A stretch of DNA of 64,000 bases from Trichoplax adhaerens. Taxonomy: Eukaryota; Placozoa; Uniplacotomia; Trichoplacea; Trichoplacidae. Each line of letters begins with the position of its first letter. Position 1 is the first letter of the stretch. Below are positions 52,366 through 64,000 of this stretch, piece after piece. Made by a program: the position numbers and the translations under genes. The stretch spans positions 3,282 through 67,281 of the forward strand of contig NW_002060955.1 of the NCBI RefSeq assembly GCF_000150275.1. The letters run 5' to 3'. Under the pieces are notes generated by a model. That model saw only the letters and a list, made by a program, of their open reading frames with translations. It was not told the origin of the DNA and searched no databases.

Positions 52366-52800
52366 CAGCTGGTGATCTTGCTGAGTCTTCTCGTCTCAAT
52401 CATTGACTTGTAGTGTAGAAGTATCTAGAAAAATTTTGAATGGAAAACCTTTCAGAACAACTTGGCTGGGCTGGTTCCAGTCTTGTACAGCTGGTGATCT
52501 TGCTGAGTCTTCTCGTCTCAGTCATTGACTTGTAGTGTAGAAGTATCTAGAAAACTTGGAGGTATTCCATCGAATGGAAAACCTTTCAGAACGACTTGGC
52601 TGGGCTGATTCCAGTCTTTTAGGACAGTACAGTACAGCTGGTGATCTTGCTGAGTCTTCTCGTCTCTGTCATTGACTTGTAGTGTAGAAGTATCTAGAAA
52701 ACTTGGAGGTATTCCATCGAATGGAAAACCTTTCAAAACGACTTGGCTGGGCTGATTCCAGTCTTTCAGGACAGTACAGTACATTCTATTCTACAGTATA
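52366..52800. repeat. Tandem repeat, about 147-bp unit, 3 copies
   Basis: 'acagctggtgatcttgctga' starts at about 52366, 52486 and 52637. The first copy lacks an internal segment ('cttggaggtattccatcgaa'), so it is about 120 bp. The units are separated by 'cagtacagtac' motifs. The 88-codon minus ORF here (52518-52784) is simply the repeat translated twice and is not called as a gene. Confidence 0.9.
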
Positions 52801-53518
52801 ATATTACTGTACTGTACACTGTAATGCTTCCAACCTGTCAGCAAATCCCCTTGTACAGTACAGCACGTACATACAGTACTATTAGGCTGCGGGTTAGGGT
52901 TAGCGGAAGGGAGCTGGTTGTGTTCAGCAGACCGTTGGATTGGGTAAGACGGTGTTATTCACTTAATTAATAGCGGTTTTTGACGCCATATTGGGAGATA
53001 GCCAAAGGAACACCTAGTTGTCGCTGATATTGGGGCAAAATCCAACTAGTCTAGCCAGAAGAGCATCGCTTGAAGGGAGATTGCAACCTTGGTTGCGTAT
53101 TATATCCTACAGACGGTCCGATCTCGTCCATCCAGTTTTTGCACGTAATCTCATTGAATACCAGTTTGCTGTTAGGAACAATCGCCACCTCGATCGTAGT
53201 ACTGTAGATGGGTATTGAATGCTTATTTGTCATCGTGATTGGTTTCGATTTTAGTCTTAAATAGGAACGACGGGACTGTAGGAGGGAAAAGCTTGGACAC
53301 AAGTCATTCACTCTGCCATTTCTAATTCAAGATTGTTCAAGGTGAAATTCTATTTTGATCGCTAGATTAGCAATCAATACAAGTATACTGCGTGCAATCT
53401 CTTTTGCAGCGTAATTTGGCAGCCTACAAGTTTGTTGACACGACGTTGTACAACCATTTGGACGTTTGCTAGCGTTTACCTGACTACTACACTCATCATT
53501 GTACATCTTTTTCCAAGA
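52801..53518. other. Upstream region of the last alpha-arrestin gene
   Basis: Contains 'gggttagggttag' at about 52891-52903, two vertebrate-type telomere units, probably chance. ORFs at 52743-52970, 53018-53218 and 53051-53311 overlap each other on opposite strands and show no family pattern. The promoter of the gene at 53519 should lie here; no motif could be fixed. Confidence 0.4.
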
Positions 53519-56500
53519 ATGGTCAAAATAGAAATATTCAAAATATCTCTCGTTGATGATCAAGAGGTGTTTTATCCTGGACAACCGATTGAAGGTGTTG
53601 TTCACCTCCAATTAAATCAACCTCTACAGCTCAAGTTTCTTCGCCTCAAATTATGCGGCCGTTCACAAAGTAAATTAAAACTCAATCACACTGGTCACGG
53701 CACCACCACTCATCGAGATGAAGAACTATTTCATAGCGATGTCATGATACTCATCGGTAAAGGTAGGTTGTGTAACATCCTTTTGCTTTTGACCATCAAA
53801 GTCAAATATCGACTAGACGATTCTACCCTACATTAAGCTAAAATTAAAATCAATTGCCAACAGCGTTGCTTGCACGAATAGACAGAGTTCATGAACAAGG
53901 AAGCTAGAAATCATTCTACTCTACTGTATTCAAGATGCGTTCACTGTTCCATTTTGACTTTGTATCATCCGCGATGCAGTATTGGATGACAATGTGAAAT
54001 TGCAATCGACTTGATCCTAATGCAATCGTACGAATGTACAGTACATGGAATCAATAATAGACAAAATCTTCATGTGTACGAGAGAGTTGACCCTTTTTAG
54101 ACAAATTGGGAAGTACTTCAATCTCTTCAACCTATTCTCTTAGTAAGACGTCAATAGAACAGCATGAACTACCGCTTATATTGCCAGCAGTAAGATCAGT
54201 TAAATTCTTCCATGTAGGGATAAGGCATGAATTCCGTTTATCAAAAGTAAGATATCATCCATTGCAAGGGTAAGCCCACTTCGATACTGTAAATAGTTAA
54301 GTCAACAATACTTGACAAAAGTATTCGTTTTCCTTAACCCTTCAAGAATCTACCTTGAAATCGTTTATCATTTCTTATGAACAATTCCCGACAGCATGGA
54401 GGGGCAAACAAATAGTTCAATAGCCGATTTAATGCATACCATGGAGAAATAATGCTAAACGACTAAACTCGGTTTGTTGGTCGCTGTCTACCATTGTAAA
54501 TTATAACGAGTTTTGGAGACCAAGCCTGGTCAGTAATTAATTATGATTGTTATTGGTTATGTTCCGATGTTGGACGTATGCTTTTTAAATTATAATAACA
54601 TGAAACAGTAGCATATCTTGACGTCAGTATTTTTCTATATTAATTTACTGCAAAGTTGGTGTTCATCATTTAGTGACTTGTATAGCACTTGTCCTAACTG
54701 GAGTATAGGATAAGTCGGTCAACATGGAAACAATCGTGCTATCGACGAGTTAGAAACATTCCAGTGATTTCAACACACGATCAATTCGATTGAAAAATCC
54801 TATTTTCAGGTCTGAAAAATTTCTAAGCCCCTATGCTATGATTGGATACGAATAGATCAATACTACAATATTACTCTAAGCAAGTTGTTGTGTCAATTGT
54901 TCTAGTCTGGCAGTGAGAGCAAAGCAAAACGATCACCACTGTAAAATTGCGATCAGTAGACAGGTTCTCTTAACTCATTTCTGATAGAATCAATTTCATT
55001 AAAATCAAATTATAGCACCATATTTCATTGCCAAAACTGGCGATGGTAGCTGCTATGGAGGAAAAATAAAGTTCAAAGGTAGTCCATGACAGGTTTAACC
55101 AGTTTCCAACGAATTGATTGTCATCGCGATTGCGAATTGTTTTCTTTGTCAGGTTGCACAAAAGCGCAAATGCCTAAACGCTACGCCATTGTTTTGTACA
55201 TCGCAGTATCCAGTCAGTAGAATCAATCCATAAGCAATTCTGCTTGGAGACACTATAACCGGTAAATTTCCTGTCGATATCGTCAAAACGATCATATGAT
55301 TGTGATGCATCCTGGCGCCAATAGAATGCCATTTAAAATAGTATTAACAGTCCCATCGTGATGGTGGCCTTGAATTCATGAGTGGTTCAATGCCATCATT
55401 AGCTACAGTCAATGGAGTGTTGTTGCGCTTGGTTAAATTAGATTGCAGTAGCAGTAGAGAAATGATGCAGTTGGTGATGACGTAGTTTTGGCCATGACGG
55501 TGCATCAATCATTTTAATGTTGATCTATTTTTCAATCTTGTTTGTTTGAGTTGACATAATCGATTGCATTTTCTGCATCGTTGATTCCCTTTTTCACTCT
55601 TGCTAGAGGACTCTCGATCAGAGATTGGTAAAGCCGTCTCTGGCACTCAACATCATACTCTAGTATTCCCTTTTCACTCTTGCTATAGGACTCTCGATCA
55701 CAGATTGGTAAAGCCATCTCTTGCACGCAAAATCATACTCTAGTATTCGTTTAATTTACTCTTGCTAGATGACTCTCGATCACAGATTGGTAAAGCCATC
55801 TCTTGCACGCAAAATCATACTCGAGTATTCCCTTTTCACTCTTGCTATAGGACTCTCGATCACAGATTGGTAAAGCCATCTCTTGCACTCAAAATCACAC
55901 TCTAGTATTCCCTTTTCACTCTTGCTATATGACTTTCGATCACAGATTGGTAAAGCCATCTCTGGCACTCAAAATCATACTCTAGTATTCGTTTAATTTA
56001 CAAGAGAAGACAGACAACGTTTGTGTTGCACTCTAAGTTAGCCCTTTATTAAACTTTGACGAATAATGACGCAATAACTTCATTGTGTAGATAACAAACG
56101 TGGATTGCTATCTTGATATTGGAACTTGAATGGGTTTTATGATTCAACAACGGTAGAATATCATCGGGCAGCGAGACTGATTAAATTGGACTATGGGTTA
56201 TGGAGTACACTTTCATTTCGTTCCTTCAACTGCCAGGTGTGATTTGACGATCAAAATGAACCCTAACATTAATCAACTGACAAGTAACAGGAATGAATGA
56301 TTTCATCCAGTCGCATTTTTGGCATTAGCTGCTATATCAAGCGGCAGAGCTAGTACATAGAGATACAGTTGATATCGATCTAGAGGTAGTTGCTTTGCAT
56401 TGTCATAATCAATGCAATACTGGCTGTAAATCAAGTTTTATGACGATATTGAGTAATATAGACCAGTAGAAGCCAATTCAAAACAATAAAATACCAAGAA

Positions 56501-58196
56501 CGAAATGTTATTAAGCTGGATTAGATTGCTTCAACTTGAACGCATAAATGAATAATAAACTCTTCTTGCATGTGTATATCCAATCTACCGTTATTGATAT
56601 TTGTAAATTTCTTTCTCAGAAAATTTCGACAGAAATGAAATTGCTCCCAAAATAGATGAAGGATCGCATGATTTCCCCTTTCGATTTGTCTTACCAGATG
56701 GAAATATACCAGCTTCATATGAGGACAGGAACGGTAACAATATCGGATACTTTGTGGAAGCACGAATACGAAGACCATGGAAAGTAGATGAAGTTGCGCA
56801 GAAAATTTTCAATGTAAAAGAAATTATTGACTGCAACTTACCGGAATACAATGTAAGTTGCTATGTTTTTGCTCGATTTCGATAACGGAACACATACACT
56901 TATTACCACTGATTAAATATTGCAACTTACCGGGTCAATGACCATATGTGCACAACTTAAAATGTTGAAAGAATAGAGTAGAATTCATCAACTGTATCAC
57001 TCTTACTAAAACCCTATTAATATTACGATCATCGTTTGCTTGACGACTTCTTTCCAGCCTACAACCGTGAATTATCTTTTTCTCGCTGTACAGTACAGTA
57101 GTGTTAAAACGCAATTGCGTTGTCAAGGATAATTTTAAGAACAAAATATCGTATTCGGCAAATGACAGCGATTAATTTCCTGTACTTCACAACTATAGGT
57201 ACAACCGCCTCCTGTTAAAAAGGAATGGAAATTATATAGCCTACTAAATAAGAATAAACCCATTATTCTCACTGCTAGTACGGATCGGTTAGCCTACTTC
57301 CCTGGAGAAAGGATCGAAATCCTTGATACAAAAGTTGTTAACGGAAGCTCTCGAACTTTAAACAACGTGAAATTAGAATTTATACAAAAAATTACCTATA
57401 AAGCTCGAGGTAATAAGTCGTAAATATTTTGCGGATGCATAAACTATCCTTCAATTTTATCACAACTTTATGTTCTGGATCAATTGCTTTACCAATTCTG
57501 CTTATTTAAACAATTCTATTTTGCATTTGCAAATTCTATACCATCAGAGCATAAACTCAGTAGAAGGAAATGTTTTCGTTGTAAAAGTTCTAACCAACCA
57601 ATCAAGCCTGATGAGGTTTTCGACTGGCCGAATTTGTCAGTAGTAGTACCTGCTGCGTCACCAACTTTGGATTGCAATACCTTGATTACGGTTAAATATT
57701 TCATAAAGGTAATAATTTGTTATATTACTAAACTATAAAATGTAATATATCGTAATTAATGTTTCATCGAAATAATAATTACACATATCCTTGCTGGTCA
57801 TAGATCACCGTTATGGTTCCTTATTCCTTCAACCAATATATTAAACTGCCTGTAATTATTGGAACAGTACCCTTGCGATACGATGGGCAATTACCACCAA
57901 CATATGAAGAGGCCCAAAACGGTAATTGTTGATGACAGATTTATAATTTATTCATTTTTATTGTAGTTGTACTAGCTAATAAATGAAGGCTAAGAGATTT
58001 ATTAATCGTGCTCAATTATAACCGCATATTATGTTCATCAGCCGAGAATACTCCTGATGCCTCATTACCGAATTATTTTGACTGTGTTGAAAGAAGTATT
58101 GGGTACCTCGACTTTGATGTCAGTAATTTATACCGAAATAAAGATAAGGATGAAATGCTACCTCGTTATCCATCCGTATTCCCAACAGAGGTATAA
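53519..58196 (+). CDS. Alpha-arrestin (ARRDC-like), divergent copy with PPxY in exon 5
   Basis: Exons: 53519-53762, 56620-56852, 57199-57409, 57548-57708, 57804-57921 and 58042-58196, phases 1-0-1-0-1, giving 373 aa. The ATG at 53519 (MVKIEIF) is preferred over an in-frame upstream ATG (53432) because it aligns with the other first exons. The N-sandwich has FYPGQPIEGVVHLQL and IPASYEDRNGNNIGYFVEA. The C-sandwich has LTASTDRLAYFPGERI, then SPTLDCNTLITVKYFIK and LPVIIGTVPLRY. Exon 5 carries LPPTYEEA, a PPxY motif for WW domains (NEDD4-type ligases). Exon 6 ends LPRYPSVFPTEV. It is the most divergent copy: the CCWCC string is gone from exon 3 (a CFRC cluster appears in exon 4), and IGYFVEA replaces IRYxxES. 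Intron 1 is 2.86 kb and holds the 80-bp minisatellite. Confidence 0.87.
55588..56000. repeat. Minisatellite, 80-bp unit, 5 copies, inside an intron
   Basis: 'actcttgcta' recurs at about 55596, 55676, 55758, 55838 and 55918, each followed by 'ctcgatcacagattggtaaagcc' or a close variant. The copies are highly similar. It lies in intron 1 of the alpha-arrestin gene at 53519. Minus-strand ORFs of 62-64 codons (55532-55726, 55780-55968) are repeat translations. Confidence 0.95.
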
Positions 58197-61100
58197 TTGA
58201 TTACTATCAAGCTGTTGCTGAGAAAGACTTTCGTCATTGTTTACGTTTAACTCGATAATCTGAATAACTCTTCACCTATCTATCCGATATTGTGCAATTT
58301 GAGCAAATGCTTATGTTTGCTCGTTTAACCCGATGTTCTTCTGTTATTGTCGTTAAATTGTAATGATCTATATCATAATTTTAATATAATGTTGTCTTTA
58401 TCGTGAAGTGTGTACAAAGTAATGGAAATGCATTCAAATACATATGTTATGTTGTATACTGGATTCGTACAAATATAGCTTAATTTGTGTTTTGATCAAA
58501 TTTAAAGCAATGTATGTATTAGCATTTTAACAGCAACTGGATACACGATTACGGCTACTATATTCAATTATTTTGACATTTATCTTGATAATGGTAATTT
58601 ACGAATTTAATTCACGGTTATTTTGTTAATGCACTTAAAGCCAATGTGGCAAACGATTCTTTCTGATTGAAAAAGCGAGTGACGTCGATCAGCAAAGATT
58701 GCATAGATAAGTCATATAAATCGCGCAAGTGATATTTGTATAGCCGCTTAATACTAATGTAATTTTCTTTGTAGCAATTGTATACACTTCGATCGATTCG
58801 GTTTATTGAACTGTTAATATTTATATCTCGATTATTTCATATGAAATTGGCTTTGTCATGTATGGATATCGCAGTACATTTCATGGTTTCATTTCCAGTA
58901 CTTTGAAATAAAATAATGCAACATTTTACTAATTTTATGGAATTAAGTAATGTGATCGACTGATTGGTTTTTGCTAATGTAATAGGCAGCTAAGTGAAAT
59001 GTTTCCTTCATTTCAATGCTCACAAACGTAAACTTGTTTCATTACCCAAGTATCAGTGGTCAGTTTGACTCTCATTTTCAATAATCATAGTGATCCACAG
59101 CTAGAAAAATTTATATTTTGACAAAAATTTTTATAGAAGTTGTAACTCTATATGCACTGTAAGGCAAGGATACCTGAAATAATTGCTGGACTATATAACT
59201 CGAAAATAATTTTGTGGCTTCATACAGCTTATTAATTTATCCATGATGATGGTAGTAACGCGCTTTAAAAGTATTATGTTAAAGTACAAGTATGTAAGGA
59301 CAAGATCAGGGAACTGCTAATCAAATTTACTATCGTTTCGTCTCGAGGAAGGCGCATTCTTAGATTTATCCTTGACAAATCTAAAATGAAAATAAAACAA
59401 TATATACACAGTTTTAACTTCAGCCAAGTGCCTATATATGCGTACGAGCAAGGAGCCGCAATTGAAGTGACTCTAACTGAACGGTCAGATAGCAAACCGC
59501 AGGGATTTGCATCATGGCTAAAACTCATTTATTACATTGGTTATAAGCTTTACAATTATTACTATATCTGATATGCTTCGTATGTTTCTTTCTTTGGTGG
59601 TACTATATGTCATAGTTTAAAATGTATATAATCATGATATTAAGATTTGAACAACGGAAGTCTAATTCTATCTTTTATGTTGCTCACTAGACTATACAAT
59701 ATCATTAGATATTCACAGCAAATTTCGAATAGAAATGATAAACATTGAACTAAAGGTATGTATGTATGCAACTTCTAATTTTTGTTTTTCCGAAATATAT
59801 CCACTAAAAACCTGCTCATTCATTGATTTCTGCATCCTCTAATAGAATAGTTCTTAAAGTATTATGTTTGAGTAATAAACTGAACAATGATTCATTGGTT
59901 ACCTCGTCCCATCTTGGATAAATACTGTTAGATCGGAAAGTGGTTATTTTCCGACAGCTTTCAAATCTGTCAATCTTATCAATTCTTGTATTTACAATCT
60001 GATGATTTTAGTGAATTGATTAAGTCGATAATGACTATCCATCTTTTTTTTGCAAAACACTCTTAGTTTAGCGCTTCCTTTATTCTACGACTTAATTAAG
60101 GCAATGGTGACATGATTGATGTATATTTGGTACTGTGTAATACTTCATTATTATAAACTGTCTATAATAATCCTAAAACTTAATCTACCAATCACATTAT
60201 TTCAATAAGAATCATAAAATGGACTTCATCTAGATTAAACAATTAGATACCTGTATAAATTAATGTTTATTATTGTTATTAATATGAAGACACAGAAAAA
60301 CATTCCGTGACTTGCATTAAATAGTAAGCCATTAACAATGCAGTGTAATTATAGAATAATCCTTCCTTATATTTTTCCGTCTTATTTAATATGTCGCATA
60401 AAGTTAAACTTGTGTGATTATCAATAATTCATGATGTTTTATTTCAATATATTTAAGTATTTAAGAAGAATGGAGAATAATGTCTTGGTATATTTTGCAT
60501 CTGCATAATATATTGTACAAGACATTGCAAGTATTTTTTTACAATCACTACTTAATAAAATTGAACTCAAAAATATCTTGTTGTCTACCGAATATAGGGT
60601 ATAGAAAACACGCAATTGCTGTAATTAAATTATTCTAAAAGCCCATAATAATTCCTTATCATAAAAATGTTAATTATTAGCTTATTACTCAGCCTATCAT
60701 TGCTATGCTTTAACTATTTTTACACCTTATTAACTTATCATCAGATTCATGAATAAATTTACTTTATATCGATGCTCCTCGAATTTACAAGCGTCTATCT
60801 GAGAATCTCAACTCTTTAGTTATTTTTTCTACTAGCTTTTCATTTAAGTAATTACTTACTTATATTTCTATCTATTCCTATGTACTTGTTTGGTCGATAA
60901 GACCATACTTTTTACAAAGTTATGTAAGTAAAATTAATCCATATTTACCAGCCTATACGAGAAATTGCTTTGTATTTTAATGTAGCAACATCTCCATACC
61001 ATAGTTCAGTCCCCATATCTTAGCCGTAGACTTCTGAAGAAGGAGGGATGTCAATAGGTATAAACAAGCCATTGACAGAATACTGCATGAAGCAGATCAA

Positions 61101-64000
61101 CCTATAAATCTACATTTTACTACGATTACCAGCCTCGATTTGCAACAATACTATTAATTCAATACGTCATAATTTTACCTACATGGTATTTATGCTAATA
61201 AATTACAGTGATAATAGAGTATGTACGGTGTACAAGTACCGTTGTTATTGCGGTTTTGGCAAAATGAATATTATTTCGTACTACTGACATTCTCAATTGA
61301 TCTGAAAGCGTATAGTGCAGCGGTCAAATAATCACGCTTTTATTCTAGATATACAATTGATTGAACTACAAATTTCAATATAATAATTATTCATTCATAG
61401 AGTACTATATAAATTATATTGAATTGCTTTTAACTTCTGTGTACTTCATTCCGTAAATCAGGTATGATTTCTTGAGTAATTTACGAACAATTTCCAATGA
61501 AGAAGTAATTTAACTGATTTAATATTAAACATTTCCTGTAAATACCATTTATAGGCATAATTGATGAGAATTTTAAGCTATACAATAATTTTAGGTAGCA
61601 ATGCTACTTTGTTTATTGTTCAAATGCTTTTTGCATAGATAATTCAAAAATGAAAACAAAATTTCGCCATAGAGTCATAGAATTTGATGAATTATTAAAA
61701 TCACCTAGGAGATAACACAGCTATTCTTTGATAATATTTTCATTAATTGCTATCGCCCTTTCGGTTATCATCAGCGCAGCTACAGTCAGTTATCCTCGAT
61801 TAATTTTTACTTCATACACACTTCAGTTTAGCTTAGGCAATCATCAAATATTTGTAAAATTTTGTAATTCCATCTTCATTGCATTGCCAACTGAGATATT
61901 GATCTAGGTCTAATAATTTAAATTGAAATAAATCTCCTAAAGAGCATACAGTAAACTGCATGATTAGCCTCCATAATTGCCAATGCTTGGCTGATAACCT
62001 TTCTAAAAATAGGTTTTACGTAAGTTAATGAAAGTTATACACAACAGCCACAATTGAAAACCATTAACAGAATTCTTAAACAAAGAAATCTAGATTGAAA
62101 AAATTTGTAATGTAAAATTGTTAAAGATGTATAATGATACCAAATTGGATCCTACTCACGTATAGAGTTGCATCAAATAAATAACATTGTCTACATTAGA
62201 TGAAAACTATTCAAATGGTTGAATAGAGCAACTATAGCTATTATGAAAGTAGTCCCTGCATGGTCAACGATGACGTTTGAAGAAGAATTATATTGAACTA
62301 CAAGAATAAGCAACTCTATCACGATAGCTATAAGCATAAAACAAATACATGTTATTAAATGAAGAAAACAGAATAAAAATATTATTATATTGTAATCAAG
62401 TGGCTTTGTTAATTAAATGAAATATTAAAGCTATTACGTATGGAGTTAGATTACATAATCTTATATAATTGCATAAATTAAAAGGAGTATTATCTAAGAT
62501 AACTAATCCTATTTAAATCGAATAATCACTAAAAAATTAAATGCAATGATAAGATTTAAAGAATAGATTATACTATCGGTAATGGCTATAAAAACTCAAG
62601 AATATCGTGTAAGTTGTCTGTTTACGATAAATAAGCCAATCTTTGATAACTGCTCTCACGATAACAATCAGTAACTCCAAGAAGATTTCGTCAGTAAAAT
62701 TGCAATAAATGCTGCTATAGATTGAACATTTTCTCATATTTTGAAATACTCAATTCTCAATATCATTTGTCGCGAATTCTAACCCCGCTTTGGATGATAT
62801 TGATACTATTTTTAAATCTTTAATACATTAGTTTTTAATTTCTTTTGGCTCTATTTTGATACGAGCACGATATTTATCTATCAATTATGGATAATAACTA
62901 TCACAATAATCAATTTTTTAATGCTATTGATTTTATGTCGAGTGTTAGGGAGTTAATAGTACCGTAATTTTCTTTCAGTAATAAAAGTTAAATTTCGTTT
63001 ATGCGCGCGTACGCAACAATGTAACCATAGTATTAATATTCATGATCACAAATGATTAAAAAATTCCTTTAAGCTAAAGCAATGATGATTTCTATGAAAT
63101 GGTTAACAAAAGCGTTAAATTATTACCGACATTCATATTAATTAAAAGTGATAGCATCATTCTACGATAACGGAAGAGAAACTTATTCTATACCTGAAGC
63201 TAACTTGTTAGTTTTGCAAAGAAAGGAAGGAAAATATGTGAGGGTAGACCATAATATTCTTCTGGCCTTTTAATTAACTAAATTAAATATTATCTTATTA
63301 GACATCATCATGTAATCTACCGCTTCTACTCGCTAATGTAAGCAAATACAAATAGAAAGTAAAGTAAGAATCTATTGTTGAACAGCATTATGCTATTGGC
63401 CAACATCGTGAATTCTTTAGCTACTGGTAGTAGTGATACTTAACAGAGGAGTGCAGCTTTCGAAAAATTTCTAAAATTAATTAAAATCGAATGTCAATGG
63501 TTCCTAATGAATACAATCTATTATTGATTTCTTCGCTAAGCATAGAAAAGACATACTAACATGCTATAAAGTGAGTACTTTGTATACCATCTGTTGTTCT
63601 TAATAAATAGATAACTTAACGTTTTACAGTCATCCATTAAGCACCGGAATCTTGTTACAAATTACCACATCTGGCAATGGCGCCAACAATACGGTAGTTA
63701 TTGTTGCTTGATATCAACGCTACCGCAAATATCGCTTAAGTCTAGGAAACTAATTCCTGATAATATCGCTCATATTGATTAATTAAATATATTAATTAAA
63801 TAACTTACAGGCAATTTTGAAGCTATGGCTACCATAAAATCTATCAGGCACTGCGTTGATAGTTAAAGTATACTATGTATGCTAATGTTCAGTAAATCAC
63901 TGTACTCTGTAGATGTAGCACATCATTATAGATGATACTCTGCAGATAGCAGCTCGCTAGAAATGATATGTAGTAGGATATTAGATTCGCTAAATAGTTA
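58197..64000. other. Terminal 5.8 kb, no gene supported
   Basis: AT-rich. It starts with the 3' flank of the preceding gene, with a possible poly(A) signal (AATAAA) near 58906. A 61-codon plus ORF at 59386-59571 shows a weak resemblance to alpha-arrestin exon 1. From about 60 kb to the end I saw no ORF above 60 codons, no repeat array and no RNA gene. Confidence 0.5.

Noticed and set aside
52518-52784. 88-codon minus ORF with an internally repeated protein
   Set aside because: It is the tandem repeat read through about two units; no splice context or family match.
52891-52903. Two TTAGGG units (interstitial telomere)
   Set aside because: Only about two units within 13 bases; chance is sufficient.
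53432-53518. N-terminal extension of the alpha-arrestin gene at 53519
   Set aside because: The same argument applies: the sister proteins begin at the strand encoded from 53519.
55532-55968. Minus ORFs inside the 80-bp array
   Set aside because: Repeat translations within an intron on the opposite strand; the 80-bp period breaks the frame.
1-64000. tRNA, rRNA, CRISPR arrays, bacterial insertion sequences, viral genes
   Set aside because: Looked for by eye and not recognised; a covariance-model scan would be needed to exclude a tRNA.

Overview
This is a eukaryotic, AT-rich window with many introns (mostly about 100-300 bp, GT...AG) and no bacterial operon or phage features. The gene content is animal-type: rhodopsin-family GPCRs, alpha-arrestins of the ARRDC/TXNIP group with NEDD4-type PPxY tails, and an armadillo-like protein. 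Together with the compact introns this suggests an early-branching animal, most likely a placozoan (Trichoplax/Hoilungia-like). That assignment is inference, since no database search was possible.

Left part (1-10.4 kb): three related GPCR copies, all on the minus strand. One is intact (3069-4094, 341 aa). One is full length but carries an in-frame stop and a frameshift (9273-10339). One is a TM1-TM2 fragment with two stops (about 1268-1542). They look like a small receptor family in birth-and-death turnover. The stretches between them hold no gene I can support.

Centre and right (13.7-58.2 kb): six alpha-arrestin genes. Five are on the plus strand, starting at 13745, 19742, 38294, 44935 and 53519; one is on the minus strand (34494 to 32179). 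I rebuilt all of them exon by exon. They share one architecture: up to six coding exons with intron phases 1-0-1-0-1, exon 3 of 211 bp (208 in one gene) and exon 4 of exactly 161 bp in every copy. The first four exons encode the paired beta-sandwich arrestin fold. Exons 5 and 6 encode the last strand and a variable tail. Two copies keep a PPxY motif for binding NEDD4-family ubiquitin ligases, two complete copies lack it, one minus-strand copy ends right after the arrestin fold, and the tail of the first gene is unresolved.

Between the second arrestin gene and the minus-strand one (27.3-31.7 kb) lies an ORF resembling a death-fold/CARD domain with a TATA box upstream. It is followed by a chain of 13 small exons (42-165 bp), mostly invisible as ORFs, that join in frame into an ARM/HEAT-like repeat protein. 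The two may be one gene.

Non-coding DNA carries several minisatellites: about 128 bp x 8, 111 bp x 4, about 140 bp x 3, and 80 bp x 5 inside an arrestin intron. In the right half there is also a dispersed palindromic family built on GTACTGTAC/GTACAGTAC. The last 5.8 kb has no gene I can support.
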